Shown here: positions 51,845-61,003 of the stretch, piece after piece
Position numbering within the stretch: the first letter of the stretch is position 1
How the letters are laid out: every line of letters starts with the position of its first letter
NCBI GenBank assembly: GCA_964434165.1
Contig: CAYSUS010000002.1
Span: 62,001-126,000, forward strand
DNA: 64,000 nucleotides
Direction: 5' to 3'
Origin: CAYSUS01 sp964434165
GTDB taxonomy: Bacteria; Planctomycetota; Planctomycetia; Pirellulales; Thermoguttaceae
Made by a program: the position numbers and the translations under genes
The notes under the pieces: model-generated
Seen by the model: only the letters and a program-made list of their open reading frames with translations
Told to the model about the DNA's origin: nothing
Database searches by the model: none

Positions 51845-53149
51845 GTGAGTTTTTTCGCACTAATCATCGTGGCCGTGCTCGGGCTGGTGTTCATGGGCGG
51901 CCTGGTGCTGGCGGTCTCGCTCCTGGCGCATCGCAAGACGCGGCCGGTGGGCTTCGCGCTCCTCGGGGTCGGCGTCATCGTGGTCCTCGCGGGCTTCCTG
52001 GTGACTGCTCCGCTGCTCTATCTGAGGTCCGAGGGCAGTGCGGAGATGGTGCGAAGGTATCATGCGCATTCGGAGGCTAAGGTCCACGCGGGCCTCGCCG
52101 CCCGCCGGATGTCCGTCGAGGAGTCGCCAGTGGGCGAGACCTCCGACGAGGTCGGGGGCGAGACCTCCGGCCGTACGGCAAGGGCGAGTGGATCTCCGAG
52201 CGGGGCGAGCAAGCCCGCATCGGGCGTCCTGCCCGCGGTCGGCCAGTCGCTCGCGCGCGGGGCCTCCGTGGCGACCGCCGCCGACTCGGCGCCGACGACC
52301 GGCAGGGCCACGCGCATCCTCGCCGCCACGAGCAAGGCCCTGGCCAAGGCCCTGGAAGAGCAATCCCGCCGGTCCCGCCGCGGGCCCTCCGGCAGCCGGC
52401 CCGCTAAGCCGCCGAAGGAAGAAACGCCCGAGAACAAGCCCGAGTCGCTCGCGGGCCCGGTCGACGTTCCGGTGAGCCTGCGGGACGAGTTCGAGCGGTG
52501 GGTCGAGGCCCGCACCGAGGCGACGATGAGCGAGCTCCGCACGGAGTTCGACGCCTGGCTGGAGACCACCGGCCGGCGCCCGGCCGGCGGTCTCGCGCCG
52601 TTGCGAGGCGCGCCGGCGTGGGTGACCGCCGAGGACCTGGGGCTGATCGACCGCGCCGAGGAGCTGGACCGGATCGACGGCGACCGCGACCTGGGGCTGA
52701 TCGTCGGCGACTACTGCGCCCGCGTCTCCGTCGGGCCGTACGCCACCGGGGCCGAGTGCGACGAGGCCCTCGGCCCGGCCTTGCAGCAGGCCGTGGCCGA
52801 CTACGCGGAGCGGTACTTCGGTCCGGGCGGCTCGGCGGGACTGCACCTGCCGCCGGGCCTGTTGCGCGACGAGCTGGTGGTCGCCACGTGGGACGAGACG
52901 CAGGTCACCGATTTCGGCCCGGAGATGGGGCCCCGGCCCATGATCCACCGCTACGCCCTGCTCCGCTTCGACCAGCCCGTCAAGGAGGACCTCAGGCGGA
53001 TGCACCACCGGGCCGTGGTCGATCGCCGCTTGTGGAAGGTCGGCTTTGGACTGGCGGGCGTGCTCGGCACGTTGGGCGTGGCGCTCGGCCTGCTGAAGAT
53101 CGGCGTGGCGCGGCGGCGAACGGCCTCCGAACGCGACGAGACCTCCTGA
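51845..53149 (+). CDS. Membrane protein with long cytoplasmic-type linker, unknown function
   Basis: The protein has about 434 residues, with a GTG start at 51845 that has GGAGG five bases upstream; the ATG at 51833 is the alternative. Two N-terminal membrane segments (about 1-22 and 36-58), a disordered Ser/Pro/Lys-rich linker (75-200), a mixed globular part (205-380) and a last membrane segment (about 395-415, GFGLAGVLGTLGVALGLLKIG). It starts 30 bases after the kinase gene and is probably co-transcribed. Possibly a kinase substrate; this is inference. Confidence 0.75.
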   Translation: MSFFALIIVAVLGLVFMGGLVLAVSLLAHRKTRPVGFALLGVGVIVVLAGFLVTAPLLYLRSEGSAEMVRRYHAHSEAKVHAGLAARRMSVEESPVGETSDEVGGETSGRTARASGSPSGASKPASGVLPAVGQSLARGASVATAADSAPTTGRATRILAATSKALAKALEEQSRRSRRGPSGSRPAKPPKEETPENKPESLAGPVDVPVSLRDEFERWVEARTEATMSELRTEFDAWLETTGRRPAGGLAPLRGAPAWVTAEDLGLIDRAEELDRIDGDRDLGLIVGDYCARVSVGPYATGAECDEALGPALQQAVADYAERYFGPGGSAGLHLPPGLLRDELVVATWDETQVTDFGPEMGPRPMIHRYALLRFDQPVKEDLRRMHHRAVVDRRLWKVGFGLAGVLGTLGVALGLLKIGVARRRTASERDETS

Positions 53150-53183
53150 TCCCGCGGTGGGCGTCCGCGCGGGCGGCGGCCGG

Positions 53184-53213
53184 TTCCATTCTCGCCCTGC
53201 CATCTGATAGGAT
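53184..53213 (+). promoter_or_regulatory. Putative promoter of the second ECF sigma gene
   Basis: TTCCAT (53184-53189), 18 bases, TAGGAT (53208-53213), about 71 bases before the ATG at 53285. Confidence 0.45.
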
Positions 53214-53284
53214 GGACCCGTCCGGGCAGTCGGCTCGCGGGGAGCGGGACGCCCCCGGAATGGCCCCCAGAAACCGTCAGGTCC

Positions 53285-53944
53285 ATGCCCTCACCCACGC
53301 AGTCCGACCGCCTCCTCGTGCGGCAGATCCGCGAAGGCCAGTCCGAGGCCTGGAACGAGCTGATTGCGCGGTTCGAGGGACGCCTCTTGGCCTACGTGGT
53401 GCGCCGGGTGAAGAACCGGCAGGCGGCCGAGGACGTGGTGCAGGAGACGTTCGTCGGCTTTCTCACCAGCCTGCCGAACTACGACGAGAAGCGGTCGCTC
53501 GAAAGCTGGCTGTTCTCGATCGCTGCCCACAAGCTCACCGACCACCTCCGCCGCGAAGGGCGCCGGCCCACCTTGCCGCTGGTGCCGTCGAGCAGCAGCG
53601 GCAGCAGTTGGGATCCGCCCGCCGCGGCCCGGGCGCCCAGTTCGATCTTCCGCAGCGGCGAGCGGAGGGAGCTGGAGGAGAACGCCCTGGTGGAGGCCCT
53701 GGAGGAGATCATCGAGCGGTGGCGCCGCCGGGGCGACTGGGAGAAGATCGCCTGCGCCGAGCTGCTGATGGTCCGCGGGTGGGCCAACAAGGACGCCGCC
53801 GCCCGGATGGGCATCTCCGAGCAGACCGTGGCCAACCACAAGTTCGAGCTTCTGGCCAAGCTCCGCACGGCGGTACGCAAGCAGGGGCTGTCGGAGGACG
53901 TGTTTCCGGAGTTGTACGACGAGAAGGACGGGCCGGCGAAATGA
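53285..53944 (+). CDS. ECF-type sigma-70 factor
   Basis: A 219-residue sigma factor. Region 2 (about 10-85) has SEAWNELIARFEGRLLAYVVRRV, AAEDVVQETFVGFL and LESWLFSIAAHKLTDHLRR; region 4 (about 160-205) has RGWANKDAAARMGISEQTVANHKFELLAKLR. Between them is a Ser/Pro-rich linker longer than usual. It is followed after 105 bases by an anti-sigma-like gene, so the two are probably a sigma/anti-sigma pair. Confidence 0.92.
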   Translation: MPSPTQSDRLLVRQIREGQSEAWNELIARFEGRLLAYVVRRVKNRQAAEDVVQETFVGFLTSLPNYDEKRSLESWLFSIAAHKLTDHLRREGRRPTLPLVPSSSSGSSWDPPAAARAPSSIFRSGERRELEENALVEALEEIIERWRRRGDWEKIACAELLMVRGWANKDAAARMGISEQTVANHKFELLAKLRTAVRKQGLSEDVFPELYDEKDGPAK

Positions 53945-53975
53945 CGAATGTCGAAGGCCGAATGACGAAGGAACC
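53941..53975. repeat. GACGAATGTCGAA-type interspersed repeat fragment
   Basis: The units GACGAATGTCGAA and GAATGACGAAGGA follow the sigma stop codon directly, before the anti-sigma gene. Similar alternating 'attcgtcattcgac' strings are common between genes in planctomycetes (knowledge of the type, not a search). Confidence 0.45.
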
Positions 53976-54049
53976 GCGAAGCAAGAAATCCCCCGCAACG
54001 GTGTAGCCTCAAGCATTCATCCTCTCTTGTTTCATCGTTCACATCTCCC

Positions 54050-54448
54050 ATGTTCCGACAATCGAACCTGGAAGCGTTTCTCGACGAGGCCCTGCCGCCG
54101 GAGGAGATGACCCGCATCGAGGCCGCCCTGCGAAGCGATCCCGAACTGGCCCGGCGCCTGGCCGAGATCAATGCCCGGCGCGACGCGGGCGTGCACTCGC
54201 TGGGCGAGGTGTGGCGGCGCCACCGCGTGAGCTGCCCGAGCCGGGAGAAGTGGGGGAGTTTCCTGCTCGGCGCCATGCCGCCCGAGGCGGCCGACTACAT
54301 GAAGTTCCACCTCGAGGTGGTCGGCTGCCGCTACTGCCAGGCGAACCTGGCCGACCTGGAAAGCCGCCAGGCCGAGGGGCACGAGCAGGTCCACACCCGG
54401 CGACGCCGCTACTTCGAGTCGAGCGCCGGCTACCTGCGGCGGGATTAA
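54050..54448 (+). CDS. Putative zinc-finger anti-sigma factor
   Basis: A 132-residue soluble protein. The N-terminal FLDEALPPEEMTRIEAALRSDPELARRLAEI is a helical anti-sigma start; the core has HLEVVGCRYCQANL, an H-x(6)-C-x(2)-C arrangement like ZAS-type anti-sigma domains. It has no membrane segment. It follows the ECF gene, suggesting it binds and silences that factor. Family assignment is by motif and position. Confidence 0.72.
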   Translation: MFRQSNLEAFLDEALPPEEMTRIEAALRSDPELARRLAEINARRDAGVHSLGEVWRRHRVSCPSREKWGSFLLGAMPPEAADYMKFHLEVVGCRYCQANLADLESRQAEGHEQVHTRRRRYFESSAGYLRRD

Positions 54449-54479
54449 TACCCTCGCGCCGGACAAGCCGACAGGAGGC

Positions 54480-55382
54480 CTACCCATCCAAGAACCGCTT
54501 CTGCAGGTCCGCGTAGGCATCGACCCGCCGGTCGCGCAGGAACGGCCAGTGCGTGCGCACCACGTCGATGCGGTCGAGGTCGCACTGGACGAGCAGGGTC
54601 TGTTCCTCGTCGTGGCTGGCCCGGGCGAGGACGTTGCCGTTGGGGTCGGCCACGAAGGAGGCCCCCCAGAACTGAAGCTGCCCTTCCCGGCCCGTCCGGT
54701 TGACCGCGGCCACGAACAGCCCGTTGGCGATGGCGTGGCTTCGCATCATGGTCTCCCAGGCGGCGTGCTGGGCGGGGCCGTAGGCCTCCTTCTCGTCGGG
54801 CAGCCAGCCGATGGCTGTGGGGTAGAAGAGCATCTCCGCGCCCGTCAGAGCCGTGAGCCGCGCCGCCTCCGGATACCACTGGTCCCAGCAGACGCACGTG
54901 CCCACGCGCCCGAACCGCGTGGAGAAGCTCGAAAACCCCAGGTCGCCGGGAGTGAAGTAGAACTTCTCGTAGTACAGCGGGTCGTCGGGGATGTGCATCT
55001 TGCGGTACGTGCCCGCCCGGCGGCCGTCGGCGTCGAAGACCACGGCCGTGTTGTGGTACAGCCCCGGCGCGCGGCGCTCGAAGATCGACCCCACCACGAC
55101 CACGCCGTGCTGCCGCGCGGCTTTGGCCAGGGCCTCGCACGTGGGCCCGGGGATCGGCTCGGCCTGGGCGAACTGCCGGTGGTCCTCGCTTTGGCAGGGG
55201 TACAGGCCGTGGAACAGCTCGGGCAGGCAGATCACCTCGGCCCCGCCGGCCGCCGCCTCGCCGATGCGGCCCAGGGCCTTCTCCACATTGGCCTCCTTCG
55301 ACTCCACGCACCGCATCTGGACCAGGCCCAGCGTGACGCGGGCGGGGGAGGAGGGGGTGGACTCGTTGCTTGGATTGGTCAT
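54480..55382 (-). CDS. aguB: Carbon-nitrogen hydrolase, N-carbamoylputrescine amidase-like
   Basis: A 300-residue nitrilase-superfamily enzyme with the Glu-Lys-Cys triad: E in CLPELFHGLYPC, K in YRKMHIPDDPLYYEKFYFTPGD and C in GTCVCWDQWYPEAARL. These surroundings match AguB enzymes that turn N-carbamoylputrescine into putrescine. Length is normal. No agmatine deiminase gene is adjacent, so the substrate is inferred from family likeness. It is divergent from bioD. Confidence 0.88.
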   Translation of the reverse strand: MTNPSNESTPSSPARVTLGLVQMRCVESKEANVEKALGRIGEAAAGGAEVICLPELFHGLYPCQSEDHRQFAQAEPIPGPTCEALAKAARQHGVVVVGSIFERRAPGLYHNTAVVFDADGRRAGTYRKMHIPDDPLYYEKFYFTPGDLGFSSFSTRFGRVGTCVCWDQWYPEAARLTALTGAEMLFYPTAIGWLPDEKEAYGPAQHAAWETMMRSHAIANGLFVAAVNRTGREGQLQFWGASFVADPNGNVLARASHDEEQTLLVQCDLDRIDVVRTHWPFLRDRRVDAYADLQKRFLDG

Positions 55383-55463
55383 GCCGGAATGCTACCATGA
55401 CGCTTGGGCATCGGCGAGGGGTGATGAGCCGGGGGCCGGCTCGCCACGTGACGGGCGTCTGCC

Positions 55464-56150
55464 ATGAAACCCTGCCCGGGACTGTTCATCACCGGCACGG
55501 ACACCGAGGTCGGCAAGACCTACGTGGGCGTGCTGATCGCCCGCGCCCTGGTGGCCGCCGGCCGGCGCGTGGGGGTGTACAAGCCGGCGGCGAGCGGGTG
55601 CTGGTGCCGCGGCGAGGACCTGGTCTCCGACGACGCGCTGCTCCTCTGGGAGGCGGCGGGCCGGCCCGGCGACTTGGCGCGCGTGTGCCCGCAGTGCTTC
55701 GAGGCTCCCCTGGCTCCCCACCTGGCCGCGCGCGAGGAGGGGCGCGAGCTTGACGCGGGTCTTCTGCGCAGCGGCATCGACTACTGGCACGAGCGGAGCG
55801 ACGTGATCCTGGTCGAGGGGGCCGGCGGACTGCTTTCGCCGCTGGGCGAGGAGGAATACGTGGCCCATCTGGCGGCCGACCTGGGGTTTCCGGTGGTCGT
55901 GGTCAGCCGCAATGCCCTGGGCACGATCAACCACACGCTGCTCACGCTCCGCGCCGCCGACACGTGGATCGTGCCCCTGGCCGTGGCCGGCGTGGTGCTC
56001 AACCAGAGCGAGCCGCCCGACGACGACCCCAGCACGGCCTCCAACCGGCAGGAGCTTGCCGCGCGGTGCACGGTGCCTGTCCTGGCCGAGGTCGCGTGGG
56101 AGTCGGACGCGTTCGACGCGGCGGTGGACTGGTTCCACCTGGCCCACTGA
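55464..56150 (+). CDS. bioD: Dethiobiotin synthetase
   Basis: BioD closes the ureido ring of dethiobiotin with ATP and CO2 in biotin synthesis. The 228-residue protein has the P-loop FITGTDTEVGKTYV (8-21), KPAASG (K at about 37), VEGAGGLLSPL and SRNALGTINHTLLTL. Length is typical. No other bio gene is in the window. A moeA gene follows after 18 bases, so they may be co-transcribed. Confidence 0.95.
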   Translation: MKPCPGLFITGTDTEVGKTYVGVLIARALVAAGRRVGVYKPAASGCWCRGEDLVSDDALLLWEAAGRPGDLARVCPQCFEAPLAPHLAAREEGRELDAGLLRSGIDYWHERSDVILVEGAGGLLSPLGEEEYVAHLAADLGFPVVVVSRNALGTINHTLLTLRAADTWIVPLAVAGVVLNQSEPPDDDPSTASNRQELAARCTVPVLAEVAWESDAFDAAVDWFHLAH

Positions 56151-56168
56151 ATCGGGGCGGAAGCGATC

Positions 56169-57443
56169 GTGACCGACTTCTCGCAGCCGCCGCCCGATGT
56201 CCGCATGCAAGGCTTCTCCCATCGCGCGACCGTGGCCGAGGCCCTGGCGTGGCTCGACGCGCAGCTCGACCGTGTCGCCGCCGACTTGCCTGAGGAGTCG
56301 GTTTCGCTGTTCGAAGCGGCCGGCCGCGTGCTTGCGGGGGACGTGGTCAGTCCGGTGGACGTTCCGGCTTTCGCCAGGGCCATGATGGACGGCTACGCGG
56401 TCCGGGCAGCCGATACGTCGGGGGCGACGACCTACAATCGCCTGCCGCTCTCGGTTGTGGGCGAGTCGATGCCAGGCCGGGGCTTCGAAGGCCGTGTGCA
56501 GCCAGGTGAGGCAGTGCGGATCATGACCGGCGCTCCGTTGCCTGACGGCGCCGACGCCGTGCTGCCCGCCGAGATGGTCGAGGCCGAAGAGGACGACGTT
56601 CGCATCGCGGCCCAGGACGAGGTCTCTCCGCACAAGCACGTGGGACGGGTCGGCGAAGACGTTGCCGCTGGAAGCGTGGTACTGCAGGCGGGGCGCGTGC
56701 TGCGGCCGCAGGACGTAGGCGTGGCGGCTTCGATCGGGCTGGCCGAGGTACCGGTGCTGCGGCGGCCGTGCGTGCGGATTGTGGTCACCGGAGACGAACT
56801 GATTCCGGCCGGCGCCAAGCCAGAAGGTCACCGCATCGCGGATTCCAACGGCCCGATGCTCGCCGCGCTCGTCGCGCGCGACGGCGGCGTGGCGATCCAC
56901 CCGGGCATTGTGCCCGACCGGCCCGAGACGATCCTGGCAGCCATGCGCGGCGGGGACCTTTCGGCCGTGCCCGAGTTGGTGCTCGTCTCCGGCGGGTCGA
57001 GCGTGGGTCAAGAGGACCATGCCCCTGCCTTGCTTGCGGAGCACGGCGAGCTGGCGATCCACGGCATCGCCATGCGGCCCAGCAGCCCGGCCGGGATGGG
57101 GAGCCTCGATGGCCGGCTGGTGTTTCTCTTGCCCGGCAATCCGGTCTCGTGCCTGTGCGCCTACGACTTCTTCGCCGGGCGCGCGGTTCGGGCGCTTGGT
57201 GGCAGAGCACGGGACTGGCCCCATCGACGCGTGCGTGCGCCGCTGGGGCGCAAGATCGTCTCGGCCGTAGGGCGATTGGATTACGTGCGCGTGCGCCTCG
57301 TGGAGGGCCACGTCGAGCCGCTCGCCGTCGGCGGGGCGTCGGTGCTCTCCTCCACCGTCCGAGCCGACGGCTTCTTGCTCATGCCCCCAGACAGCGAAGG
57401 CTCGCCGCCCGGTGCGGAGGTCGAGGTTTTCCTGTACGATTGA
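56169..57443 (+). CDS. moeA: Molybdopterin molybdenumtransferase
   Basis: MoeA inserts molybdate into adenylated molybdopterin to form the molybdenum cofactor. The 424-residue protein (GTG start) has DVPAFARAMMDGYAVRAAD, MTGAPLPDGADAVLPAE, the MPTb region VVTGDELIP, LVSGGSSVGQEDH and FLLPGNPVSCLCAYDFF. Length is normal. It is directly followed by a second moeA-like gene with an extra domain. Confidence 0.94.
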   Translation: MTDFSQPPPDVRMQGFSHRATVAEALAWLDAQLDRVAADLPEESVSLFEAAGRVLAGDVVSPVDVPAFARAMMDGYAVRAADTSGATTYNRLPLSVVGESMPGRGFEGRVQPGEAVRIMTGAPLPDGADAVLPAEMVEAEEDDVRIAAQDEVSPHKHVGRVGEDVAAGSVVLQAGRVLRPQDVGVAASIGLAEVPVLRRPCVRIVVTGDELIPAGAKPEGHRIADSNGPMLAALVARDGGVAIHPGIVPDRPETILAAMRGGDLSAVPELVLVSGGSSVGQEDHAPALLAEHGELAIHGIAMRPSSPAGMGSLDGRLVFLLPGNPVSCLCAYDFFAGRAVRALGGRARDWPHRRVRAPLGRKIVSAVGRLDYVRVRLVEGHVEPLAVGGASVLSSTVRADGFLLMPPDSEGSPPGAEVEVFLYD

Positions 57444-57477
57444 GCCGTTGGCAACAGCCCTTTGTCGCATAGTCCAC

Positions 57478-59400
57478 GTGCAAGAGCAGTTCCTCGAGGT
57501 CATCGATCGGGACGAAGCCGAGCGCCGGTTCCGCGGGGCTTTGGAGCTGCGCCCGTTGGGCGCGGAGGAGGTGCCGCTGGAGGAAGCGCTCGGTCGCGTG
57601 CTGGCCGCGGACGTGGTCTCCGAGGTGGACGTGCCCTCGTTCGATCGCTCGAACTTCGATGGCTACGCCCTGCGCGCGGCCGATACGTACGGCGCGAGTG
57701 AGGAGGAGCCGCGGTCGCTGCAGCTGCTCGGCGAGGTGCTTGCCACGGGCGTCGTGCCGCAGGGACAGGTCGGTTTGGGCCAGGCCATGACGATCGCCAC
57801 CGGCGCAATGCTGCCCCGCGGGGCCGACGCCGTGCTGATGGTCGAGCACACCGATGTCCGGGGCGATCGGCTCGTGGTGCGAAAGGCGGTGACTGCGGGA
57901 GGGGGCGTGTCGTTCGCAGGCACGGACGTGGCAGCCGGCGAGACCGTGCTCTGGCGCGGCGAAGTCCTGACCAGCCGCGAGACAGGCGTCCTGGCCGCCA
58001 TCGGCCGAAATCGCGCGACGGTCTGGCGCCGGCCGCGCGTGGCCGTGCTCTCCACAGGCGATGAGATCATCGCGCCGGGAGAACCGATGCGGCCCGGCCT
58101 GGTCTATGATTCCAATGCGCGAATCCTCGCCGATGCCGTGCGCGAGCTGGGCGGGGAGCCGCTCGTGCTGGGCATCGTGCGCGACGACCTGGAGGAGCTT
58201 CGCCGCTGCCTGGCCGAGGCGCTCGCGGCGGCCGATGTCGTGCTGCTTTCCGGCGGTACGAGCAAGGGCGAGGGCGACCTCTCCTACCGCGCGGTGCGCG
58301 AACTCCGCAGCCCGGGCATTGTCGCGCATGGCGTGGCCCTGAAGCCGGGCAAGCCGATTTGCCTCGCGGTGGAGCAGGGCAAGCCTGTGGTGATCCTGCC
58401 GGGCTTTCCCACGTCGGCGATCTTCACGTTTCACGAATTCGTGGCCCCGGTGATCCGCGCGCTGGGCGGACGCGGGACCGAGCAGCGCGCGGAAGTCGAA
58501 GCCCGACTGGCCGTCAAGGTGAGCTCCGATTCGGGGCGCACCGAATACCTGCTGGTGGGTCTCGTGCCCGGCGAGGAGGGCACAGCCGCCTATCCGATGG
58601 GCAAGGGCTCAGGCTCGGTGACGACGTTCAGCCGGGCCGACGGGTTCGTGACGATCGGTCGCTTCGAGGAGATCGTCTCCGCCGGCACGCTCCGGCCCGT
58701 GCAATTGCTCAGTGCCGGCCCACTCAGTGCCGGCCTGCGCGGAGCCGATCTCGTGGCGATCGGCAGCCACTGCGTGGGGCTCGACTTCCTTCTGGGGCGC
58801 CTTCAGGACCAAGGCTTTCATACCAAGTCGTTGGCCGTCGGGTCCACGGCCGGGCTGGAGGCCGCCAAGTGCGGCGAGTGCGATCTGGCCGGGATGCACC
58901 TGCTCGACCCCGACTCGGGCCAGTACAACCGGCCGTTTCTCACGCCCCAGGTCGAGTTGATCGAAGGTTACGGCCGCCTCCAGGGCGTGGTCTATCGGCC
59001 CGGCGACTCGCGGTTCGAAGGGCGCAATCCCCGAGACGCGATCCGCGCCGCCGCGGCCGAACCAGACTGCATGATGGTCAACCGCAACGCCGGAAGCGGG
59101 ACGCGAATCCTCATCGACCGGCTCCTGGCCGGCGCCCAGCCGCCCGGATACGCGGTGCAAGCGAAGAGCCACAACGCCGTGGCCGCGGCCGTGGTTCAGG
59201 GTCGGGCCGACTGGGGCGTGGCCGTGCGCTGGGTCGCCGAGCACAACGAGCTGGGGTTTCTGCCGCTGGAGCACGAGCAGTACGACTTCGCCGTGCCGCG
59301 GAGCCGGTTGGATCGCCCCGCCGTGGCCGCATTGCGCCGACTGCTGGAGGACGCGGGAGTGCGAGAAGAACTCGTCCGGATGGGCTTTCACCTGAGATGA
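57478..59400 (+). CDS. MoeA-like molybdopterin enzyme fused to a periplasmic-binding-like domain
   Basis: A protein of about 640 residues. Residues 1-400 repeat the MoeA pattern (DVPSFDRSNFDGYALRAADTYG, MTIATGAMLPRGADAVLMVEHT, LSTGDEII, LLSGGTSKGEGDLSY, ILPGFPTSAIFTFHEF). Residues about 430-640 form a substrate-binding-protein-like domain (LVAIGSHCVGLDFLLGRL, MMVNRNAGSGTRILIDRLL, NAVAAAVVQGRADWGVAVRW), as in MoeA-LysR-type fusions that may sense molybdate or an oxyanion. A 13-base direct repeat (58708-58720, 58723-58735) marks the linker. Start GTG 57478 lacks a ribosome site; TTG 57448 is an alternative. Confidence 0.9.
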   Translation: MQEQFLEVIDRDEAERRFRGALELRPLGAEEVPLEEALGRVLAADVVSEVDVPSFDRSNFDGYALRAADTYGASEEEPRSLQLLGEVLATGVVPQGQVGLGQAMTIATGAMLPRGADAVLMVEHTDVRGDRLVVRKAVTAGGGVSFAGTDVAAGETVLWRGEVLTSRETGVLAAIGRNRATVWRRPRVAVLSTGDEIIAPGEPMRPGLVYDSNARILADAVRELGGEPLVLGIVRDDLEELRRCLAEALAAADVVLLSGGTSKGEGDLSYRAVRELRSPGIVAHGVALKPGKPICLAVEQGKPVVILPGFPTSAIFTFHEFVAPVIRALGGRGTEQRAEVEARLAVKVSSDSGRTEYLLVGLVPGEEGTAAYPMGKGSGSVTTFSRADGFVTIGRFEEIVSAGTLRPVQLLSAGPLSAGLRGADLVAIGSHCVGLDFLLGRLQDQGFHTKSLAVGSTAGLEAAKCGECDLAGMHLLDPDSGQYNRPFLTPQVELIEGYGRLQGVVYRPGDSRFEGRNPRDAIRAAAAEPDCMMVNRNAGSGTRILIDRLLAGAQPPGYAVQAKSHNAVAAAVVQGRADWGVAVRWVAEHNELGFLPLEHEQYDFAVPRSRLDRPAVAALRRLLEDAGVREELVRMGFHLR

Positions 59401-59421
59401 CGCGCCGAGGGGGTCGCCGCC

Positions 59422-60489
59422 ATGAACTCCCCCGCCGCGCAACCCCATACCAAGGAACCTCCCATGGACACGATCCGCGACGTCGAACAACTGGAGGAGA
59501 TGCTCAGCCGGCCCACGCCCGAGGTGATCGAGCTGATGGGCCGCGTCGAGGGAGACATCCTCCTGTTGGGCTCGTTCGGCAAGATCGGCCCGACGCTGGC
59601 CCGCATGGCGCGGCGGGCCAGCGACGAGGCCGGCGTGCAGCGGAGGGTGATTGCCGTGGGACGAACGATCCCGTCGGAGACGGCCGCCCGGTTCCACGGG
59701 TTCGGCATCGACACGGTCCGCTGCGACCTGATGGACCGGGCGCAACTGGCGCTGCTGCCCGAGGCCCCCAACGTGTTCTACCTGGCGGCCATGAAGTTCG
59801 GGTCCACGGGGCAGGAGCCGCTCACCTGGGCGATGAACGCGTATCTGCCCGGCCTGGTGTGTGAGCGCTACCCGGGCAGCCGCATCGTGGCCTATTCGAC
59901 GGGCAACGTCTATCCGCTCACGCCGGCCGCCAGCGGCGGATCGGCCGAGGACGGCCCGCTGGGCCCGATCGGCGATTACGCCATGAGCTGCCTGGGGCGC
60001 GAGCGAATCTTCACGCATTTCAGCCAAGCGAACGATACGCCCGTGGCCCTCGTGAGGCTGAACTACGCCAACGAGATGCGCTACGGCGTGCTGGTCGATC
60101 TCGCCCAGAGGATCCACGCGGGCCAGCCGGTCGATCTGGCGATGGGCTTCTTCAACGCGATCTGGCAGGGGGACTCCAACGCGATGACCTTGCGGGCGCT
60201 GGAGCACGCCGCCGTGCCGGCGCGGCCGATCAACGTGGCCGGGCCCGAGACGCTGCGAGTTCGCGACGTGGCCGAGCAGCTCGGGCGGCTGATGGATAAG
60301 CCCGTCGAGCTGGTGGGGACGGAGGCCGACGACGCCCTGTTGAGCAACGGCACGCTAGGCTGCGAGCTGCTGGGCCGGACCACCGTGACGCCCGAGCAGA
60401 TGATCGGCTGGGTGGCGGACTGGGTCGCGCGCGGCGGTCCCACGCTGGGCAAACCGACCAAGTTCCAGGTGCGGGACGGGAAGTTCTAA
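59422..60489 (+). CDS. NAD-dependent epimerase/dehydratase-like (extended SDR) protein
   Basis: A 355-residue extended SDR-like protein: NAD-binding start DILLLGSFGKIGPTLARMA, an acidic strand further on, SRIVAYSTGNVYPL (catalytic Ser/Thr region) and GPIGDYAMSCLGRERIF. The usual YxxxK reads YAMSC, so the catalytic lysine is missing or moved. The C-terminal part (VARPINVAGPETLRVRDVAEQLGRLM) is typical of the family. Start at 59422 has GAGGGG; 59464 has AAGGA as a possible alternative. It follows the moeA fusion after 21 bases. Confidence 0.82.
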   Translation: MNSPAAQPHTKEPPMDTIRDVEQLEEMLSRPTPEVIELMGRVEGDILLLGSFGKIGPTLARMARRASDEAGVQRRVIAVGRTIPSETAARFHGFGIDTVRCDLMDRAQLALLPEAPNVFYLAAMKFGSTGQEPLTWAMNAYLPGLVCERYPGSRIVAYSTGNVYPLTPAASGGSAEDGPLGPIGDYAMSCLGRERIFTHFSQANDTPVALVRLNYANEMRYGVLVDLAQRIHAGQPVDLAMGFFNAIWQGDSNAMTLRALEHAAVPARPINVAGPETLRVRDVAEQLGRLMDKPVELVGTEADDALLSNGTLGCELLGRTTVTPEQMIGWVADWVARGGPTLGKPTKFQVRDGKF

Positions 60490-61003
60490 GGCGCGAGCGT
60501 TTCAGGCCCCTGCCAGCTCGTCCGGCACGTGAAGCCGACAAGCTGGGCTTCTCTCGGGTCGTCGTCGAGAGTGCCTCCGTTCAGGGGTTCGGCGGCGGCG
60601 AGAAGACCGGCGCAAACCCCGCGGTCCGCCAAGACCCCACGCGGCCGGCTGCCGACGAGTACGCCGACCGACCGCCCGTCGGTCTGCAACGGAATGGCTG
60701 GGGGACTCCACCGCGTTCAACACCGACAAGCTCATGAGGCTTCGGGGCCCCTGCGCGACGACAGGCCGTTGTGCCCCCCTCCCCAGCGTTTCCCTCACCG
60801 GAGGCGATTCCGCCGCGCAGCGCCCCCTCGCGCGAACCAGCCGCCACGGCGCGGCTCCGGGACCTCCGTAGTCAGAAAACCTCAGTTCCTGCCAGGGCGA
60901 CAAGCGACGTGCTGAGGCCGCTGCGGTGGGGCCGACGCGGCCGGGGTCCCCGGTCGGGGACGGCCGCGTTGCGGCGCCCGGGCGGGGCCGCTAGAGTACG
61001 GGC
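60490..61003. other. Gene-poor region before the URO-D gene
   Basis: These 514 bases hold no convincing gene. Reading frames on both strands are arginine- and proline-rich and resemble no family. The promoter for the next gene is at 60969-60997. Confidence 0.45.
60969..60997 (+). promoter_or_regulatory. Promoter of the URO-D family gene, predicted leaderless transcript
   Basis: TTGCGG (60969-60974), 17 bases, TAGAGT (60992-60997), then six bases to the ATG at 61004. No ribosome site is present. Confidence 0.6.

Noticed and set aside
60502..60903. Arginine- and proline-rich frames on the minus strand.
   Set aside because: No motif, no ribosome site and composition typical of chance frames in GC-rich DNA.
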